A program made the translations under genes and the position numbers. A model generated the notes under the pieces. That model made no database searches, had not been told where the DNA came from, and saw nothing but the letters and a program-made list of their open reading frames with translations. From Firmicutes bacterium UBA5766 (GTDB taxonomy: Bacteria; Bacillota; Desulfotomaculia; Desulfotomaculales; Nap2-2B), in the NCBI GenBank assembly GCA_002418775.1, contig DIEU01000010.1:6673-39582 (forward strand): a stretch of DNA of 32,910 bases. The letters run 5' to 3'. This document shows positions 1-8,829 of the stretch, piece by piece (the first letter of the stretch is position 1; the number at the start of each line of letters is the position of its first letter).

Positions 1-66
1 CGGGCTGATGGAACCCCGGCTCGCTTCTTCTGTCCCTACTTCCCCCGTCGAACCCATTTCGCCCCC
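1..66 (-). ncRNA. ssrA: tmRNA (ssrA), 5' end only
   Basis: Read on the minus strand, the sequence from 66 downward starts GGGGGCGAAATGGGTTCGAC and continues with a G-run. This matches the conserved 5' end of one-piece tmRNA: the acceptor strand followed by the GGxTTCGACGGGG element of the tRNA-like domain. Only about 66 nt lie in the window, so the tag-coding region and 3' end cannot be seen. It begins 6 nt after the stop codon of smpB, whose product binds tmRNA, so the two are probably co-transcribed and the tmRNA 5' end made by RNase P. The motif plus the smpB neighbour make the call firm. Confidence 0.88.
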
Positions 67-72
67 ATATAA

Positions 73-537
73 TTAATTTTTATAATTCCTGTCCTTTAAA
101 GTGCGTTCCATTTCCCTTTTGGCGTCTCTTTTGGCTATGTCCTCCCGCTTATCGTAGGTTTTCTTGCCCCGTGCCACGGCAAGCTCCACCTTGACGCGCC
201 CCCGCTCGTTGAAATAAATCCTCAGCGGTATGAGTGTCAGGCCTTTCTCACGAGTATATCCCAAAAGCCGCATGACCTCACTTTTATGCGCCAAAAGCTT
301 TCTGATCCGCTTTGGCTCATGATTGAAACGGTTCCCTTTTTCGAAAGTGCTTATATGTAAATTATACAAGAAAAGCTCAGCGTTTTCAACTATGGCATAG
401 CTGTCCTGCATGCTCACGTTGCCCGCGCGTATTGACTTGACCTCCGTACCGGTCAGCACAATGCCGGTTTCAAAAGTATCAAGCAGGTGGTATTCATGGC
501 GAGCTTTTCTGTTTACCGAAACTATTTTTTCATTCAT
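73..537 (-). CDS. smpB: SsrA-binding protein SmpB
   Basis: SmpB binds tmRNA and brings it to stalled ribosomes for trans-translation. The 154-residue product has family length. It shows the N-terminal NRKARHEY segment, the TGTEVKSIRAG motif and the basic tail (KKTYDKREDIAKRDAKRE) that enters the decoding centre. The start fits the family N-terminus exactly. There is no Shine-Dalgarno sequence in front of the ATG; instead a TATAAT hexamer lies 6 nt upstream, so the mRNA may be leaderless. The tmRNA gene follows after 6 nt. The upstream neighbour is divergent, so smpB needs its own promoter within 538-647. Confidence 0.96.
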   Translation of the reverse strand: MNEKIVSVNRKARHEYHLLDTFETGIVLTGTEVKSIRAGNVSMQDSYAIVENAELFLYNLHISTFEKGNRFNHEPKRIRKLLAHKSEVMRLLGYTREKGLTLIPLRIYFNERGRVKVELAVARGKKTYDKREDIAKRDAKREMERTLKDRNYKN

Positions 538-543
538 AAATTA

Positions 544-549
544 ATTATA
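544..549 (-). promoter_or_regulatory. -10 hexamer abutting the smpB start (possible leaderless mRNA)
   Basis: A perfect TATAAT on the minus strand is followed by TAATTT and then the smpB ATG. A transcript starting at the usual distance from this -10 would begin at or next to the A of the start codon. The -35 region is weak (TTTAAT at 17 bp spacing). The hexamer is seen directly; its use as a promoter is inferred. Confidence 0.45.
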
Positions 550-647
550 ACAGAATTTTACACTTAATTAAAGAGCCCTGCGCCGGCAGGAATACAACCG
601 CACAGGTTGAACTATTCATTAAGGATTAATAAAGGGGTGGTCGAATC

Positions 648-1607
648 GTGCTTATTCTTTCCCGAAAAGAAGTGGAGCGTCTGATTGAATTTGATAAACT
701 GCCTGCAGTTATTGAAGAAGCTTTCTATGCATATGCCATAGGAGAAGCCTCCATGCCCCCCAAAATTTACCTGGACATTCCACAGCACAACGGTGATTTC
801 CGGGCAATGCCGGCCTATTTCAGAGGCGCCGCAGGCCTGAAGTGGGTTTGTGTATACCCGCTTAATCCTTCCGCCAACAACCTTCCCACAGTAATGGGCA
901 TGCTTTTTTACAACGACCCTGCCACAGGCAAGCCTTTAGCCGTTATGGAAGCAACCTTGTTGACCGGTTACCGGACGGCGGCGGCCAGCGCTGTGGCAAT
1001 TAAATATCTGGCCAATCCAGATGCAAGAACACTGGGGATTGTCGGCTGCGGCGGCCAGGCGCGTACACACCTGGAAGTGCTGACGGCTTCCTTTTCTTTC
1101 AACCGGATCAATGTTTTTGATACCGACCCGGGCAGGGCTTCAGCGCTGAAGGAGAGCTATAAAAGCCTGCCTGTGGAAGTGGCGTCGCTTGAAGAGACCT
1201 GCTCAAACGAAATACTCTGCACCCTTACACCGGCCCGAAAACCGGTTATCGAAAGCCTGTTTATCAAACCCGGCACGCATATCAACGCTATTGGGGCGGA
1301 CGCGGCCGGCAAACAGGAACTGGAAACAGTGATTCTGAAGAGGTCGAGGGTATTTGTGGATGATTTAAAGCAGACCGTGCACAGCGGTGAAATAAATGTC
1401 GCCATTTCTTCCGGAGAATACAATCAGGAAGAACTGGCGGGCAACCTTGGTGATGTAATAGCAAAGAAATGTCCCGGCCGTCAGACAAAAGACGAAATAA
1501 CCGTCTTTGATTCAACAGGCCTGGCCATTCAGGATCTGGCCCTGGCGAAGTATTTGTACCAGCGTGCGACGACGCTGAAAGCCGGTTATGATCTGGACTT
1601 ACTTTAG
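648..1607 (+). CDS. Ornithine cyclodeaminase / mu-crystallin family protein
   Basis: This 319-residue NAD(P)-binding protein belongs to the ornithine cyclodeaminase / alanine dehydrogenase / mu-crystallin family. The Rossmann fold is marked by LGIVGCGGQARTHLEVL (residues about 129-145). The substrate-binding segment with TGYRTAAASAVA (about residue 109) precedes it. Members deaminate ornithine to proline, act as alanine or lysine/arginine dehydrogenases, or reduce cyclic imines; the sequence alone does not decide which. The start is GTG with AAAGGGGTGG upstream. The gene is a single unit facing left-running neighbours. Its 3' end overlaps the convergent transketolase gene by 9 nt. Confidence 0.85.
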   Translation: MLILSRKEVERLIEFDKLPAVIEEAFYAYAIGEASMPPKIYLDIPQHNGDFRAMPAYFRGAAGLKWVCVYPLNPSANNLPTVMGMLFYNDPATGKPLAVMEATLLTGYRTAAASAVAIKYLANPDARTLGIVGCGGQARTHLEVLTASFSFNRINVFDTDPGRASALKESYKSLPVEVASLEETCSNEILCTLTPARKPVIESLFIKPGTHINAIGADAAGKQELETVILKRSRVFVDDLKQTVHSGEINVAISSGEYNQEELAGNLGDVIAKKCPGRQTKDEITVFDSTGLAIQDLALAKYLYQRATTLKAGYDLDLL

Positions 1608-2534
1608 ACCTTTTATTTTGCGGACTGCGTCAGCTATATGACGCGATGTCAGGCCAAACTTTTGCAAAAGATCAGCCGGCGAGCCCGATTCTCCGAAAGA
1701 GTCCTTGATGCCGACCCGGTACACCGGGACAGGACAATGCTCACAGACAACTTCGGCGACTGCGCTGCCCAGGCCGCCGATAATGCTGTGCTCCTCGGCG
1801 GTGACAATAGCTTTTGTCTCCTGTGCGGCTCTAATCACAGCCTCCGCATCCAGAGGTTTAATCGTATGCATGTTGACAACCCTTACATCAAGCCCCTCGC
1901 CGGCAAGTTCGTCCGCCGCCGCCAGGGCTTCAGCCACCATCAGGCCGACGGCTATAATGGTTGCCGATGAACCTTCCCGCATCGTAATAGCCTTACCGGT
2001 CTCAAAGATGAAATCATCTTCATGAAGAGGGGGTACAGCCAGCCTTCCCAGTCTCAGGTATACCGGTCCCTTGATTTTAATCGCTTCCAGGACGGCTTTT
2101 TTGGTCTCCGCCGCATCCGCCGGCACGATTACGGTAAGGTTGGGCAAGACTCTCGTTAAGGCAATATCTTCAACCGATTGATGCGATGCGCCGTCCTCCC
2201 CTACGCTGATTCCAGCGTGGCTGGCCCCTATTTTTACATTTAGCCTGGTATAGCAAACGCTGTTCCGCAGTTGGTCAAAGGCCCTCCCTACGGCAAAAAC
2301 GGCAAAGGTGCTGCAAAAAGCGATTTTGCCCGAAGCCGCAAGGCCGGCGGCGGTTCCAAGCATATTTGCTTCCGCAACTCCCATATCGAAAAAACGGTTG
2401 GGAAATCTTTTTGCAAAATCTATTGTTTTGGTGGATTTGGAAAGGTCAGCATCAAGAACTACGATGTCCGGGTATTCTGCGCCAAGCCCGGCCAAGGCTT
2501 CCCCATATGCTTCGCGGGTAGCTATTTTTTTCAT
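1599..2534 (-). CDS. Transketolase, C-terminal subunit (pyrimidine-binding and C-terminal domains)
   Basis: This is the second half of a split transketolase, 311 residues. It carries the pyrimidine-binding domain (early DADLSKSTKT, FFDMGVAEANMLGTAAGLA with the Glu that activates thiamine diphosphate, about residue 54) and the C-terminal transketolase domain. With the N-terminal subunit encoded just upstream it should form one active enzyme that moves two-carbon ketol units between sugar phosphates in the non-oxidative pentose phosphate pathway. The two-gene form is common in clostridia and archaea. The ATG start has a GAGGGGGCTCCTTA leader. The gap to the N-terminal gene is 93 nt. Confidence 0.93.
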   Translation of the reverse strand: MKKIATREAYGEALAGLGAEYPDIVVLDADLSKSTKTIDFAKRFPNRFFDMGVAEANMLGTAAGLAASGKIAFCSTFAVFAVGRAFDQLRNSVCYTRLNVKIGASHAGISVGEDGASHQSVEDIALTRVLPNLTVIVPADAAETKKAVLEAIKIKGPVYLRLGRLAVPPLHEDDFIFETGKAITMREGSSATIIAVGLMVAEALAAADELAGEGLDVRVVNMHTIKPLDAEAVIRAAQETKAIVTAEEHSIIGGLGSAVAEVVCEHCPVPVYRVGIKDSFGESGSPADLLQKFGLTSRHIADAVRKIKGLK

Positions 2535-2627
2535 TAAGGAGCCCCCTCAAAGGTATTCTAAATGTATTCCATATGTATTCCAATCAAAATTTATGAGCGG
2601 TTTTATTTCTATTATTCCAGGCAAGTT

Positions 2628-3446
2628 TCAGGTAAGCTCAGCCAATGCCTTTTCGGTTTCCTGCGGGTTGGGCGCCTTGCCGTGCCAGTCCACGTTGTTT
2701 TCCATGAAAGACACGCCCTTGCCTTTAACTGTCTCGGCAATAATCATCTGCGGCCTGCCCTTTACTTCCTTCGCTTTTTCAACTGCATTGATAATCTGGC
2801 TTAAATCATGCCCGTCAATAATCTGAACAACCCAGCCGAAAGCCTTCCATTTGTCGGCGACTGGCTCCACAGACATAACTTCACGCACCGGCCCGTCGAT
2901 CTGCAGGCCGTTGTGGTCGAGAAAGGCGGTAAGTTTGTCTAATTTATAGTGAGCGGATGCCATGGCGGCTTCCCAAACCATCCCTTCCTGGTTTTCGCCG
3001 TCACCCAATAAAACAAAGACCCTGTAATCCCGGTGATCAAGTCTTCCCGCCAGAGCCATACCATTTGCCACTGCCAGTCCCTGGCCTAAAGAACCTGTAG
3101 ACATTTCAACTCCCGGCAGGCTCTTCATGTCCGGATGACCCTGGAGGCGGCTGCCCAGTTTACGCAGGGTGAGCAGTTCACTGGTCTGGAAAAATCCCCG
3201 TTCAGCCAAAGCCGAGTACAGCACAGGGGCCCCGTGCCCCTTTGATAAAACAAACCTGTCCCGATCCGGCCAGTCAGGCTTTTCGGGATCCAAACGCATA
3301 ATTTGAAAATAAAGGGCGGTTACAATATCCGCCGACGACAGGGACCCTCCCGGATGCCCGGAACCCGCTGCCGCTGTCATTGAAATAATGTGCCGCCTGA
3401 TCTCTTTCGCCTTTTTTCCCAACCGGGCTATTACTTCTTGATCCAT
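2628..3446 (-). CDS. Transketolase, N-terminal subunit
   Basis: This subunit carries the thiamine-diphosphate (PP) domain of split transketolase. Motifs include SGHPGGSLSSADIVTALYF (about residues 30-48), LSKGHGAPVLYSAL, the GSLGQGLAVANGMAL segment and the cofactor/metal motif GDGENQEGMVWEAAMAS. The chosen start, ATG at 3446, has AGGTGA 8 nt upstream, matching the anti-Shine-Dalgarno perfectly. An upstream GTG at 3458 and ATG at 3455 are open but worse placed. The protein has about 272 residues, as expected for the family. It precedes the C-terminal subunit and follows the YitT gene by 17 nt, so all three may share a transcript. Confidence 0.93.
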   Translation of the reverse strand: MDQEVIARLGKKAKEIRRHIISMTAAAGSGHPGGSLSSADIVTALYFQIMRLDPEKPDWPDRDRFVLSKGHGAPVLYSALAERGFFQTSELLTLRKLGSRLQGHPDMKSLPGVEMSTGSLGQGLAVANGMALAGRLDHRDYRVFVLLGDGENQEGMVWEAAMASAHYKLDKLTAFLDHNGLQIDGPVREVMSVEPVADKWKAFGWVVQIIDGHDLSQIINAVEKAKEVKGRPQMIIAETVKGKGVSFMENNVDWHGKAPNPQETEKALAELT

Positions 3447-3463
3447 AACCAACATCACCTGCC

Positions 3464-4354
3464 TTAAAAGAACTTTTTAAAAGGTCTGTACTTTTTAAAC
3501 CCTTCTCCAAACACTTCATGAACGTCCGCCAGGATGACAAAAGCGCCCGGGTCAATTTCATAAACAAGGTTTTTCAGCCTGCTGATTTCTATCCGGTTAA
3601 CAACTGCCAGAAGAATTTCCCTCTCCGTACCCGTATACATCCCCTGCGCTTTTAACGCTGTCACGCCGCGGTTCAAGTCGCTCATGATTAGATCCGCTAT
3701 CTCCCTGTGCTTGTCGGAGATAATAAAGAATGCCTTTGTATAGCTTATACCTTCCTGAACAAGATCGACAAGCCAGGAAGCGACAAAAATAGAAAGCAGC
3801 GCATACATGGCCAGTTCCCAGGATTTAAAGACTATTCCCGCTATTAAAACAACCAGGCCGTCTACCATAAACAGAAGCTGGCCGACATTTATTCCAATGT
3901 ATGATTGCAGTGTGGCTGCAGCAAGGTCGGTGCCGCCGGTTGTGCCCCTGTGCCTGAAAACTATGCCCAGGCCAAGGCCGACGATAGCCCCGCCAAAAAG
4001 GGCCGCCAGTAATGGATCGTGAGTCACTACCGGAAGGTAAGGAGCAAGGGTGTCTACAAAGACAGACAGTAATGTGGCGCCAAAAAGTGAGCGGAATCCA
4101 AAAACAAACCCCAGCCGGTAGATACTGATGACAAACAGCGGGATGTTCAGGATAAGCATAGTCGCGCCTACGGGCACACCGATAATGTAATGCAATATTG
4201 TTGAAATACCGCTTACTCCGCCGGCGGCGATTTTATTGGGCACCAGATACAAATCCAGGCCCAGAGCAATTAGAAAAGCGCCTAAAGTTACTCCTAAAAA
4301 CTCGAAAAACAGGCTTGCGCTAAGCGGCCGCCACTTTAACCCTGGGAATTTCAT
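3464..4354 (-). CDS. YitT family membrane protein (DUF161 + DUF2179)
   Basis: This 296-residue protein has about five or six hydrophobic segments in residues 10-195, with the family hallmark PNKIAAGGVSGISTIL and FRHRGTTGGTDLAA. A soluble C-terminal DUF2179 domain follows (KAFFIISDKHREIADLIM onward), ending in VILADVHEVFGEGFKKY. The family is very widespread in Firmicutes, often in several paralogues, and is thought to be a membrane transporter or regulator; no substrate is established. It starts at ATG with GGGGA about 10 nt upstream and lies between prfB and the transketolase pair on the same strand. Confidence 0.9.
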   Translation of the reverse strand: MKFPGLKWRPLSASLFFEFLGVTLGAFLIALGLDLYLVPNKIAAGGVSGISTILHYIIGVPVGATMLILNIPLFVISIYRLGFVFGFRSLFGATLLSVFVDTLAPYLPVVTHDPLLAALFGGAIVGLGLGIVFRHRGTTGGTDLAAATLQSYIGINVGQLLFMVDGLVVLIAGIVFKSWELAMYALLSIFVASWLVDLVQEGISYTKAFFIISDKHREIADLIMSDLNRGVTALKAQGMYTGTEREILLAVVNRIEISRLKNLVYEIDPGAFVILADVHEVFGEGFKKYRPFKKFF

Positions 4355-4397
4355 TTGAAATCATCCCCGGATATAATACTATCCCTGTCTTTTCTTT

Positions 4398-5502
4398 CTA
4401 AGATAACTTTCTTTTGGCTCTGTCCTTCAGGTACGAAGCTATAAATTCATCAATTCTTCCGTCCATTACCGCATTTACATTTCCGATTTCCACACCTGTA
4501 CGGTGGTCTTTTACCATAGTATATGGCTGAAAAACGTAAGATCTGATCTGGCTTCCCCAGGCAATTTCTGTCTTTTCTCCCCGGAGGGCGGCCTGTTCTT
4601 CTTCCTTCTTCTTTAACTCAAGATCGGCGAGTTTTGCTCTGAGAAGCTTTAAAGCCGTATTTCTGTTTGAAATCTGGGAACGTTCACCCTGGCAGACAAC
4701 AACAATACCTGTAGGCAAATGTGTTATTCTTACCGCTGAATCCGTCTTGTTGATATGCTGCCCCCCGGCCCCGCTGGACCTGAATGTGTCAACCTTGAGA
4801 TCGCCGGGGTTGATTTGGACAGTGGTTTCCTCTTCAACTTCCGGCAGCACGTCTACCGAAGCAAAGGACGTGTGTCTCCGGCCGCTGGCGTCGAAGGGCG
4901 AGATGCGCACCAGACGGTGGACACCCTTCTCGGAAACCAGATAACCATATGCGTTACGGCCGCTAACAATCATGGTGGCGCTTTTTACACCGGCTTCATC
5001 CCCCGGCAGCAGGTCTGCCATCTCACACGTATATCCTTTTTCTTCAGCCCACCTCGTATACATGCGAAGCAGCATCTGGACCCAATCCTGCGCCTCTGTG
5101 CCGCCCGCCCCGGCGTGCAAAGAAATGATCGCATTATTGGCGTCGTACTGGCCGTTTAGAAGAAAACGCAGCTCAGACTGCTCGACAAGACGGTCAAGGT
5201 TTCTCAGCTCGCCGGCCAGTTCCTGCGCCGTTTGAGCGTCGTCTTCCTCTTCACCGAGAGTAAGCAATACTGTTAAATCTTCATAGATGTTCTCCAGCGC
5301 CCTGATCGAGTCCAGTCTTTCTTTAATGCCTGAAATGGACTGCATAACCTGCTGAGACTCATCCTGGTTGTCCCAGAACCCCGGTTCAAGCATTTTTTGC
5401 TCTAAAACCGCTATTTCCTGCTCCCTTTTTCCAAAGTCAAAGGGAACCCCTTAATTCTTCGATTCGCTTGCCCAGGCTGGATAATTCCCGGGCCAGTTCC
5501 AT
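4398..5502 (-). CDS. prfB: Peptide chain release factor 2, with programmed +1 frameshift
   Basis: RF2 recognises UGA and UAA stop codons and releases the peptide. The gene needs two frames: 21 codons from the ATG at 5502 (MELARELSSLGK...) end CTT TGA at 5442-5437. Skipping one base (T 5439) resumes at GAC 5438 and continues for about 346 residues. An AGGGG element a few bases before the slip site, then CTTTGAC, is the classic autoregulatory cassette: low RF2 slows termination at UGA and favours the shift. Functional motifs are SPF (stop-codon recognition, in RISPFDASGRRHTSF) and GGQ (peptide hydrolysis, in SGAGGQHINKTDSA). Total length is about 367 residues, normal for RF2. secA lies 34 nt upstream. 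Confidence 0.97.
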
Positions 5503-5536
5503 AAACAAAATTTCTCACCTTGCTTTGCTTAAAAAA

Positions 5537-8161
5537 TCAACTGGCGGCTCTTCCGCAGCATTTCTTGTACTTTTTGCCGCTGCCGCAGGGGCAGGGATCG
5601 TTTCGCCCGATCCTGTTTTCACGCTTAACCGGCCGCTTTGGCTCATCTTCCTCGTACCGGTTTTCAACAGTCTTACGCTGCTGCTCTTGCGGCTGTACTA
5701 TGTTAACCCTGAAAAGATACCTGACAACATCCTCCTGGATACTGCTGATCATACCCTGGAACATTTCGTAACCTTCAAACTTGTACTCGATGAGGGGGTC
5801 CTTCTGCCCGTATGCGCGCAGACCGATACCCTCGCGCAGCTGGTCCATTGCGTCCAAATGGTCCATCCATTTATCATCGACAACCCGCAGCATAAGCACC
5901 CGCTCGAGTTCACGCATCATCCCGGCGCCCAGTTCTTCTTCCCTGGCCACGTATGCTTTCTGCGCAATTTCCTCCAGGTCGTCACTGATCGACTGCCGCC
6001 CGGAACTTTCAAAATCTTCCTGGTTGATCTTTTTCTTTAAGCAGAAAATTTGTTCAACCTGGCTAAAAAGCCCCTGCAGATCCCACTCTTCCTGGTGCAC
6101 TCCTTCGGGACAGTATGTCGTAACCAGTCTGTCTATGACGCCGGTAATCATCTCCTGAATGTTTTCCTTCAGGTCATCGGATGTAAGCACCTGCTTGCGC
6201 TGTCCATAAATGACTTCCCGCTGCTGGTTCATGACGTCATCGTAATCAAGCACATGCTTGCGCATTTCAAAGTTCCGGTTTTCAACCCGCTTCTGGGCTG
6301 TTTCAATCGAACGGCTGATAATGTTATGTTCAATCGGCATATCTTCCTCAAGCCCCAGCCGGTCCATGATTCCCGCAATGTTGTCGGAACCGAACATCCG
6401 CATCAGGTCATCTTCCAAAGAAATATAGAATTGGGTTGCGCCCGGATCTCCCTGACGCCCTGTACGGCCCCGCAACTGGTTGTCAATCCGCCTGCTCTCA
6501 TGGCGTTCTGTCCCGATAATATGCAGGCCCCCAAGTTCGACTACCTTTTTATGTTCCTCAAGAGTGTCTTTTTTATATTTTTCCATGAGTTTTTCAGACT
6601 CTTTAACCAGGGTATCCGGATCGTCGGAATCTTTGCCTTTTAAATCATTTTGAACCAGGAAATCGGGGTTGCCTCCTAAAAGGATATCCGTACCGCGGCC
6701 GGCCATATTGGTGGCAATGGTAACCGTATTCAAACGTCCGGCCTGAGATACGATTTCAGCCTCTTTTTCGTGGTACTTTGCGTTGAGGACATTGTGGGGG
6801 ACTCCCGACCTTTTCAGCATCTGGCTGATTATTTCTGATTTTTCAATGGAGACGGTACCCACAAGAACCGGCTGCCCCGTTTTGTGCCGCCGCGTTATCT
6901 CGTCAACTACCGCCTTGAATTTGGCCTTTTCAGTTTTATAAATAACGTCCGGCATATCCCGGCGGATCATGGGCTTGTGTGTGGGAACAACTATTACGTC
7001 GAGTTTGTAGATCTTTCTGAATTCCTCTTCCTCAGTCGCGGCTGTGCCGGTCATGCCGGCAAGCTTTTCGTACATGCGGAAATAGTTCTGGAAGGTGATT
7101 GTGGCAAGAGTCTGGGACTCATGCTCAATCCGGACTCCTTCCTTGGCTTCAATAGCCTGGTGCAGCCCCTCGCTGTACCGGCGGCCGAACATCAGACGTC
7201 CGGTAAACTCGTCAACAATAATTACCTGACCGTCTTTGATTACGTAGTCCCTGTCTTTTTTCATCAGCGTGTGAGCTTTCAGCGCCTGCTGCATATGGTG
7301 AGTCAGTTCCGTATGCTTATCGTCGTAGAGGTTATCCACCTTGAGTATTTTTTCGGCAAGGGTTACGCCTTCTTCTGTAAGAACAACGGTGCGCGACTTT
7401 TCGTCAACTGTGTAATCCCTGTCTTTGACCAGGCGCGGCACCAGCCGGGCAAAATTATAATACAAATCGGTGGGCTTATCGGCCTGGCCCGAAATAATCA
7501 AGGGAGTCCTGGCCTCATCTATGAGAATGCTGTCGACTTCGTCCACAATGGCATAGTTGAGTTCCCTCTGTACCATCTGCTCGGGATGTGTGGACATGTT
7601 GTCCCTGAGGTAATCAAAACCGAATTCATTATTCGTGCCATAAACGACATCGGAAGCGTAAGCGCTTTTACGCCCGTCAAAATCCAGACCATGCACAACA
7701 AGGCCGACCGAAAGGCCTAAAAACTTATAGATTTTACCCATCCACTCGCTGTCCCGCTTGGCCAGGTAATCGTTGACGGTTATAACATGCACGCCCTTCC
7801 CGGTGAGCGCGTTGAGATAAACAGGCAGGGTGGCCACCAGTGTTTTTCCTTCACCGGTTTTCATTTCCGCTATTTTCCCCTGGTGCAAAACAATACCGCC
7901 CATCAACTGCACGTCGAAATGGCGCATATTCAAGACGCGCCGGCTGACCTCCCTGACTACCGCAAAAGCCTCGGGGAGCAAATCATCCAGGGTTTCACCC
8001 TGATCCAGGCGGTCCTTGAATTCCGCCGTCTTGTTTTGAAGTTTTGAATCGGGAAGCGCCTGTAACTCAGCTTCGTAGGAGTTGATCTTATCAACAATCT
8101 TCTGCATCCGCTTAATTTCCCGGGAATTATCATCCAGCAAATTCCTGAGTATGTTAAGCAA
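5537..8161 (-). CDS. secA: Preprotein translocase ATPase SecA
   Basis: SecA is the ATPase motor that drives unfolded preproteins through SecYEG. The roughly 874-residue product has the Walker A motif MKTGEGKTLVA near residue 100, the DEAD-like VDEVDSILIDEARTP, the preprotein cross-linking domain, the second helicase domain (TNMAGRGTDILLGG, RGRTGRQGDPG) and the helical wing. It ends in the SEC-C zinc motif NDPCPCGSGKKYKKCC. I chose TTG at 8161 (MLNILRNLLDDNSREIKR) because AAGGTGAT lies 5-6 nt upstream and it fits the family N-terminus; a GTG at 8170 sits on that ribosome site. The order hpf-secA-prfB is common in Firmicutes. Confidence 0.97.
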   Translation of the reverse strand: MLNILRNLLDDNSREIKRMQKIVDKINSYEAELQALPDSKLQNKTAEFKDRLDQGETLDDLLPEAFAVVREVSRRVLNMRHFDVQLMGGIVLHQGKIAEMKTGEGKTLVATLPVYLNALTGKGVHVITVNDYLAKRDSEWMGKIYKFLGLSVGLVVHGLDFDGRKSAYASDVVYGTNNEFGFDYLRDNMSTHPEQMVQRELNYAIVDEVDSILIDEARTPLIISGQADKPTDLYYNFARLVPRLVKDRDYTVDEKSRTVVLTEEGVTLAEKILKVDNLYDDKHTELTHHMQQALKAHTLMKKDRDYVIKDGQVIIVDEFTGRLMFGRRYSEGLHQAIEAKEGVRIEHESQTLATITFQNYFRMYEKLAGMTGTAATEEEEFRKIYKLDVIVVPTHKPMIRRDMPDVIYKTEKAKFKAVVDEITRRHKTGQPVLVGTVSIEKSEIISQMLKRSGVPHNVLNAKYHEKEAEIVSQAGRLNTVTIATNMAGRGTDILLGGNPDFLVQNDLKGKDSDDPDTLVKESEKLMEKYKKDTLEEHKKVVELGGLHIIGTERHESRRIDNQLRGRTGRQGDPGATQFYISLEDDLMRMFGSDNIAGIMDRLGLEEDMPIEHNIISRSIETAQKRVENRNFEMRKHVLDYDDVMNQQREVIYGQRKQVLTSDDLKENIQEMITGVIDRLVTTYCPEGVHQEEWDLQGLFSQVEQIFCLKKKINQEDFESSGRQSISDDLEEIAQKAYVAREEELGAGMMRELERVLMLRVVDDKWMDHLDAMDQLREGIGLRAYGQKDPLIEYKFEGYEMFQGMISSIQEDVVRYLFRVNIVQPQEQQRKTVENRYEEDEPKRPVKRENRIGRNDPCPCGSGKKYKKCCGRAAS

Positions 8162-8183
8162 GAAAATCACCTTCTTAAATGAA

Positions 8184-8203
8184 GAGGAACCCCCTGGTTC
8201 CTC
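8184..8203 (-). terminator. Hairpin between hpf and secA
   Basis: A perfect 8-bp inverted repeat, GAGGAACC with a 4-nt loop and GGTTCCTC, lies in the hpf-secA gap about 10 nt ahead of the secA ribosome site. No T-run follows on the minus strand, so it is more likely a weak attenuator or a processing/stability hairpin than a full terminator. Confidence 0.4.
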
Positions 8204-8251
8204 CTTTGCTGGTTACAATTGTATCATTTTAAAACAAGAACTGCAAGATCT

Positions 8252-8776
8252 CTAAAACTCCGGTTCAATCAAACCGTAATTTCCATCCTTGCGTTTGTAT
8301 AAGACATTGACTTGTTCCGAATCCGAATTTGAAAATACAAAAAAGCTGTGTCCGAGAAGATTCATCTGCAGCACTGCCTCATCTACCGTCATCGGTTTGA
8401 TGGCAAAGCGTTTTGTGCGCACTATCTGGGGGTAGTCGTAATCTGCAAACCGTTCGCCCTGAGCCGGCGTTTCTCCGCCAGCTTTGCCGAACCGCTTGAT
8501 CAGCCTCCCCTTGTGTTTTTGAACCTGTTTTTCCAGCTTTTCCACTACCAGATCAACAGAAGCATACATGTCCGGCGTGGATTCCTCACCACGTAAAATT
8601 ATACCGTTTACCGGGATTGTTACCTCAACACGGTGAAAGCCTCTTTCAACTGTAAGTGTCACCTGCGCTTCACGGATGTTATCCAAATACTTTTCCACCT
8701 TGCCCACGCGTTTAGAGATATAGTCTTTTAAAGCATCGGTAACCTCAACATTCCTGCCCCTCACCTGAATGTTCAC
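8252..8776 (-). CDS. hpf: Ribosome hibernation promoting factor, long form
   Basis: Long-form HPF dimerises 70S ribosomes to 100S particles in stationary phase or stress. At 174 residues it has both parts: an N-terminal S30AE/YfiA domain (MNIQVRGRNVEVTDALKDYI, KVEKYLDNIREAQVTL) that sits in the decoding site, and a C-terminal dimerisation domain of about 55 residues (IVRTKRFAIKPMTVDEA, GHSFFVF, GLIEPE). The start is GTG with AGGAGGTGGATGTTGC in front. It is the gene before secA on the same strand, a common Gram-positive order. Confidence 0.95.
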   Translation of the reverse strand: MNIQVRGRNVEVTDALKDYISKRVGKVEKYLDNIREAQVTLTVERGFHRVEVTIPVNGIILRGEESTPDMYASVDLVVEKLEKQVQKHKGRLIKRFGKAGGETPAQGERFADYDYPQIVRTKRFAIKPMTVDEAVLQMNLLGHSFFVFSNSDSEQVNVLYKRKDGNYGLIEPEF

Positions 8777-8829
8777 GCAACATCCACCTCCTGTATCTTA
8801 CTATATATATTCCCGCCAGACCCCGCCTA

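Noticed and set aside
2560..2585. Near-repeat of ATGTATTCC in the transketolase gap
   Set aside because: Two short copies only, with no placement relative to a promoter or ribosome site that suggests a role.
2271..2826. Plus-strand frames of 88 and 172 codons
   Set aside because: They mirror the transketolase genes and the gap between them; no start signal or homology is visible.
5468..6643. Several plus-strand frames of 120-200 codons across prfB/secA
   Set aside because: They are opposite-strand shadows of the secA C-terminus and the prfB start; their translations show no family features.
6884..7720. 278-codon plus-strand open frame
   Set aside because: It lies wholly inside secA on the opposite strand, has no recognisable domain or ribosome site, and secA is clearly coding in its frame.
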